NCBI GenBank assembly: GCA_934565415.1
Contig: CAKTHQ010000067.1
Location: forward strand, 1-7,453
Origin: an uncultured Oscillospiraceae bacterium
Lineage (GTDB): Bacteria > Bacillota > Clostridia > Oscillospirales > Oscillospiraceae
Length of the DNA stretch: 7,453 nucleotides
Direction of reading: 5' to 3'
Made by a program: the position numbers and the translations under genes
Shown here: positions 4,890 through 7,453 of the stretch, piece after piece
Numbering within the stretch: position 1 is the stretch's first letter
Layout of the letters: every line of letters begins with the position of its first letter
The notes under the pieces: generated by a model
Told to the model about the DNA's origin: nothing
The model's input: only the letters and a program-made list of their open reading frames with translations
Database searches by the model: none

Positions 4890-6926
4890 TCACTCTTTTG
4901 CTTGGGAGAGGTAATATCCGATGGAAGAAAGGATCTCCGATGAGTTTTTCATAGTCACCAATTGACCCATTGCTTCCTCGTTACTTACCAGAAAGAGAAT
5001 ATCCTGTAAGATTTTCAAGTGCCGTTCTTGATCCTCTGCCGCCAGTACGAAAACAATTTTTGCCTGACGAGTGAGAGAAAATGGAACCTCCGGATGGAAA
5101 ACGGTCATAGAAATGTCCAGACAGTTCACCCCATCCTTTGGCTTGGCGTGAGCCAGCAGAACATTTTCTGTCAGGAACATATAGGGGCCGTAATAACTGA
5201 GCTGGGAAATAATGGTATCCAGATATCGCTTGCTGATGCTCCCATTGTCCAGAAGCGGTTTTCCGGAAATGCGGATGCTTTCACGCCACGCGGCCGGTCT
5301 GTTCACCACCTGAACACGAGACATATCCAGCACAGACAGCAGCCCGGTGTCGGCTTTAGCTTCTGTTGACAGAAGCATTTCGTCCGCCTGCAAACAGTGC
5401 ATCAGCTCATTTTTCAGCTCATCATAGCGTTGAGGATCTACAAATCGCTTTACCGCGCTGAAGATCCTGTCCCGCTGAATCGTCAGCGTCTGTGGCACGA
5501 CCAGACGGTGATTTAAAATCGCGTGGCGGTCAAATTCCGTCAAGACAGGATGCACCGTGATAACGGGTACGATGCTGTTGACCTTTACGGTTGAAATAAT
5601 CAGATTGCAGATATTCTGGGCATTCACCATATCCACAGCCGCCACTACATCCACAATTTCAGCGTAAGGAAGCATCCTGTGAACTTCACAGCGCAGCATA
5701 TTGCCTGTGGCAACGCCATTGACACAGACGATGAGGATACGAAGTTTGTTGGGGGATGTCTCCTCTGTGCGGAGCACGGCGCCAAAGTGCAGAGCAATAC
5801 AGGCAACCTCCTGGTCGGGAATGGGTACCTCGATGGTTTTTTCCAGGCGCTTGACCGCTGCCTTGGTAATGGCAAACAGCTCCGGATACTGGCGTTTAAC
5901 CTCGTCATAAAATACGGAATCGATCTGAATGCCATACTGGTACCGATACAGGGAGGTTTTCAGGTGCGCACACAGAGCGTGCTCTATCTTCTGACGATCA
6001 TCAAAGATAACGCAGGCAATTCGCTCGAATTCAGATACCAGCGAGCGTGTCAGATCCATAACTTCCTCATAAGGAGAGCTTTCGATAAAATCCTGATTGA
6101 TGCTGAGCCTGGAACCCAGAAGATGCAGTGTCAGGTAGATACTTTCCTCCTGGCTGAGCTGGGGAATATGTTTTCTGACCAGCGCATACTCCCTGGTATG
6201 CATCCATTCTGCCCTGTTCTCGTCAGAGAAATCAAAGGAGGCAGGGGTGCGAAGCATGATGCACAGCAAGGCTGCCAGAGCGTGCAGGATTCCATCCACA
6301 TAGGTCACGCCCAGTTCCCTTTCGATTTTTCGCAGACTTTCCACATGGCTCTCCACCTGCGCTCTGTCAAAGCAGTCCAGAACACCATCTCGATACAGGG
6401 GCAGCATTTCCCGAAAATAGAGCAGAAACAGGGCTCTGGTACGAATCGTGGAGCCTTGCAGCACATATCCGGTTTTGCTGCTGAACTTCAGGGTCAGATC
6501 GTACTTTTCCAGATTCTGACAGACGAACTTCAAGTCGCCGAAAATGGTATTTCGGCTTACCTGACAGCAATCCATCAGCGTTTCCACAAATACTGGGCCT
6601 GGGTTGTACAGGATCTGCAAAACAATGAGCAAGTTCCGCTCCTTGGGAGAGTAGATGTACACTCCCTCTTCCGGGCGTTCCATCAGGATCTGAGCCACCT
6701 GATCCCGGTATTGCCTTTCCAGATATAAGCCGTGACCCCGTTCTGTCTCCACAGGGGGAATTCCGTGGTCATTCAGCCAAAGATTGATCTTGCTTACATC
6801 ATAATATGCGCTTCTCCTGGATACATTGATTTCCTGTGCCAGCTGGTCCATGGACATATGGTGTTTGCTGTTCAGCAAAATGTGAAGGATCTGCTTGCAC
6901 CGGGCATTGATATATAAAACCGACAC
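4890..6926 (-). CDS. PRD-containing transcriptional regulator with IIB- and IIA-like domains (MtlR/LicR type)
   Basis: This 678-residue cytoplasmic regulator reads PTS phosphorylation and probably controls the adjacent IIA-IIC-IIB operon. Domains in order are an N-terminal HTH (about 8-60, core SMDQLAQEINVSRRSAYYDV), a second Mga/DeoR-type HTH (about 95-160, core CQVSRNTIFGDLKFV), PRD1 (about 185-285), PRD2 (about 295-390), a IIB-like domain (about 395-485, Cys401 in VCVNGVATGNM) and a IIA-like domain (about 530-675, His593 in LLAHAKPKDG). Likely PRD phosphorylation sites are His215 and His268 in PRD1 and His321 and His380 in PRD2. In MtlR/LicR proteins, PRD2 phosphorylation by HPr activates, and phosphorylation of the IIB or IIA domain by the cognate PTS inhibits. 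The start is GTG at 6926, seven bases after a G-rich ribosome binding site. Its own terminator and promoter separate it from the operon. No AAA+ domain is present. Confidence 0.94.
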   Translation of the reverse strand: MSVLYINARCKQILHILLNSKHHMSMDQLAQEINVSRRSAYYDVSKINLWLNDHGIPPVETERGHGLYLERQYRDQVAQILMERPEEGVYIYSPKERNLLIVLQILYNPGPVFVETLMDCCQVSRNTIFGDLKFVCQNLEKYDLTLKFSSKTGYVLQGSTIRTRALFLLYFREMLPLYRDGVLDCFDRAQVESHVESLRKIERELGVTYVDGILHALAALLCIMLRTPASFDFSDENRAEWMHTREYALVRKHIPQLSQEESIYLTLHLLGSRLSINQDFIESSPYEEVMDLTRSLVSEFERIACVIFDDRQKIEHALCAHLKTSLYRYQYGIQIDSVFYDEVKRQYPELFAITKAAVKRLEKTIEVPIPDQEVACIALHFGAVLRTEETSPNKLRILIVCVNGVATGNMLRCEVHRMLPYAEIVDVVAAVDMVNAQNICNLIISTVKVNSIVPVITVHPVLTEFDRHAILNHRLVVPQTLTIQRDRIFSAVKRFVDPQRYDELKNELMHCLQADEMLLSTEAKADTGLLSVLDMSRVQVVNRPAAWRESIRISGKPLLDNGSISKRYLDTIISQLSYYGPYMFLTENVLLAHAKPKDGVNCLDISMTVFHPEVPFSLTRQAKIVFVLAAEDQERHLKILQDILFLVSNEEAMGQLVTMKNSSEILSSIGYYLSQAKE

Positions 6927-6952
6927 GGCTTTTCCCCCTTCCTTTCCACCAT

Positions 6953-6981
6953 ATTATACAAAAAATAATGGATGAATTCAA
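6953..6981 (-). promoter_or_regulatory. Sigma-A promoter of the PRD regulator gene
   Basis: On the minus strand TTGAAT and a perfect TATAAT are separated by exactly 17 bases (-35 at 6976-6981, -10 at 6953-6958). The start of transcription would fall near 6946, giving a short leader of about 20 bases that holds little more than the ribosome binding site. Confidence 0.85.
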
Positions 6982-7031
6982 GGAATATGTCGTACCAATT
7001 ATGTACAGTCTGTGTGTAAAAAGAATACAGC

Positions 7032-7109
7032 GCCCTGTGAAAAGAACCGTACGGGTACCAGCAAGCGGAACGATCCGGCCGCTTCCTCAGATATTGCCGG
7101 ATACAGGGC
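7032..7109. repeat. Nested inverted repeats with mutually exclusive pairings
   Basis: An outer stem GCCCTGT/ACAGGGC (7032-7038 with 7103-7109) directly abuts an inner stem ATCCGGC/GCCGGAT (7073-7079 with 7096-7102). An alternative stem AAGCGG/CCGCTT (7063-7068 with 7079-7084) overlaps the inner one and excludes it. No ORF is credible here. The block lies upstream of the regulator promoter and downstream of the 7122-7162 terminator, so it is not in the leader of either known transcript. It may be a small RNA, an operator array or a degenerate repeat. Its strand cannot be told. Confidence 0.5.
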
Positions 7110-7121
7110 TGGGGGTATGCC

Positions 7122-7162
7122 AAAAAAAGAGTGTTCACAACGCGAATCCGTTATAAACACTC
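7122..7162 (-). terminator. Minus-strand terminator without a visible gene
   Basis: GAGTGTT/AACACTC (7129-7135 with 7156-7162) encloses AACG/CGTT (7139-7142 with 7149-7152), and seven T residues follow on the minus strand. It must end a transcript coming from the right. Only 18 bases separate it from the IS-like hairpin segment, so its gene lies beyond the window or was displaced when that segment inserted. Confidence 0.8.
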
Positions 7163-7180
7163 GATATTCATAGAACGACA

Positions 7181-7229
7181 ACCACCCGCTATGCGGGTGA
7201 GCCGGAAAAAGTTCTACTTATGCGTAGAA
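7181..7229 (+). mobile_element. Possible IS200/IS605-type left end (terminal hairpins)
   Basis: A 7-bp hairpin CACCCGC/GCGGGTG with a three-base loop (7183-7199) and then a 6-bp hairpin TTCTAC/GTAGAA (7212-7217 with 7224-7229) open the structured segment. IS200/IS605 elements have no terminal inverted repeats; instead, short subterminal hairpins at each end are recognised by the TnpA transposase. The layout and my recollection of clostridial IS200 ends support the call, but no transposase is in the window and the exact cleavage point cannot be set. Confidence 0.45.
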
Positions 7230-7236
7230 AAGAAAA

Positions 7237-7376
7237 GCCTCCAGTGATAGAGTAGTAGCAAGGGGGCAGCCAGTGATTACTTTGCGGTTGGCGAACCGCT
7301 CGTGCGTCTTAAGACGTAGCTGTATTAGGCCCTTATAGGGCCAGTGCAAGCCACCGGCTTCGCCGGTGGTCCTGAC
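7237..7376 (+). ncRNA. Candidate structured RNA, omega-RNA/HEARO-like
   Basis: Within 140 bases there are at least five local stems: GCCTCC/GGGGGC (7237-7242 with 7262-7267, one G-U pair), GCGGTT/AACCGC (7284-7289 with 7294-7299), CGTC/GACG around TTAA (7305-7316), GGCCCT/AGGGCC (7328-7333 with 7337-7342) and an 8-bp CCACCGGC/GCCGGTGG with a TTC loop (7351-7369). The motif CCAGTG recurs at 7241, 7270 and 7341. No ORF covers the segment. Such dense structure directly inside an IS200/IS605-like end is typical of guide-type RNAs of TnpB or IscB/IsrB loci (omega-RNA, HEARO). This class assignment is inference from layout and memory. A group II intron or a transposase leader RNA is an alternative. 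Confidence 0.5.
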
Positions 7377-7384
7377 TGTTAAGT

Positions 7385-7453
7385 TGCTGCTTTCTTTCGG
7401 GTAGCAGTATCGTGGAAGGAAAAGTATTCCGGCTGATGCCGGGACTGGGTATA
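7385..7453 (+). other. Right-edge sequence downstream of the structured RNA
   Basis: A further weak hairpin TGCTGC/GTAGCA (7385-7390 with 7401-7406, one G-U pair) is followed by a purine-rich stretch. An open plus-strand frame with a GTG at 7412 runs to the window edge, but it is too short to identify and does not show the PLMP-type start expected for IscB. If this is an RNA-guided nuclease locus, its protein would begin near or beyond the edge. Confidence 0.3.

Noticed and set aside
5679..6728. Long plus-strand open frame (349 codons) opposite the PRD regulator
   Set aside because: No recognisable domain, no ribosome binding site, and entirely inside a convincing minus-strand gene.
7032..7109. 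A tRNA-like gene on either strand, suggested by a 7-bp closing stem and 78-base span
   Set aside because: There is no T-arm consensus, no D arm and no anticodon arm. The second stem abuts the first instead of leaving the two-base linker.
7412..7453. Start of an IscB-type protein at the GTG at 7412
   Set aside because: Only 14 codons are visible, and they lack the expected PLMP-type N-terminal pattern.

Overview
The window reads as a chromosomal stretch from a gut-type anaerobic Firmicute, most likely Clostridia of the Oscillospiraceae/Ruminococcaceae kind. This is inference from family composition: a moderate GC content, strong AGGAGG-type ribosome binding sites, a BilS-like flavodoxin, an ascorbate-type PTS and a MtlR/LicR-type PRD regulator. 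No rRNA or complete housekeeping gene fixes the taxon. There is no CRISPR array. Every protein gene lies on the minus strand. The only plus-strand genes are an initiator tRNA at the left edge and a candidate structured RNA at the right edge.

Left region (1-500). A complete initiator tRNA-fMet (2-77) is followed by a perfect terminator hairpin. Next comes a ~145-base insert of three tight hairpins, framed by an inverted copy of the tRNA T-arm (125-136) and a 25-base exact direct copy of the tRNA 3' end (226-250). A second terminator follows. This looks like a scar of one or more integration events at the tRNA 3' end.

Positions 499-2314 (minus strand). An AI-2E family membrane protein gene (1010-2197), with its own extended -10 promoter at 2306-2314, is followed 39 bases later by a BilS-like flavodoxin gene. 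The flavodoxin is broken near base 620, where its reading frame runs into the 3' remnant of an XRE-type regulator. Both are probably non-functional remnants joined by a deletion. A bidirectional terminator (458-500) closes the unit.

Positions 2402-6981 (minus strand). This is a self-contained PTS locus. A 678-residue PRD regulator (4890-6926, GTG start, sigma-A promoter at 6953-6981) ends in a strong terminator (4853-4883). A 211-base control region follows, with a sigma-54-like -24/-12 element and two direct repeats, and then the operon IIA - IIC - IIB (4678 to 2532). The components are of the ascorbate (Ula/Sga) type, but no catabolic gene lies beside them, so the sugar is not known. The regulator carries IIB-like and IIA-like domains, and its IIA-like domain resembles the IIA encoded next to it. 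The plausible circuit is that transport activity sets the phosphorylation of the regulator, which then controls the operon.

Right region (6982-7453). A pocket of mutually exclusive inverted repeats (7032-7109) and a minus-strand terminator with no visible gene (7122-7162) precede a plus-strand segment of about 200 bases that is almost entirely hairpins (7181-7406). That segment looks like an IS200/IS605-type left end followed by a structured RNA of the omega-RNA/HEARO kind. Any associated protein gene lies beyond the window. This is the part most likely to repay a closer look.
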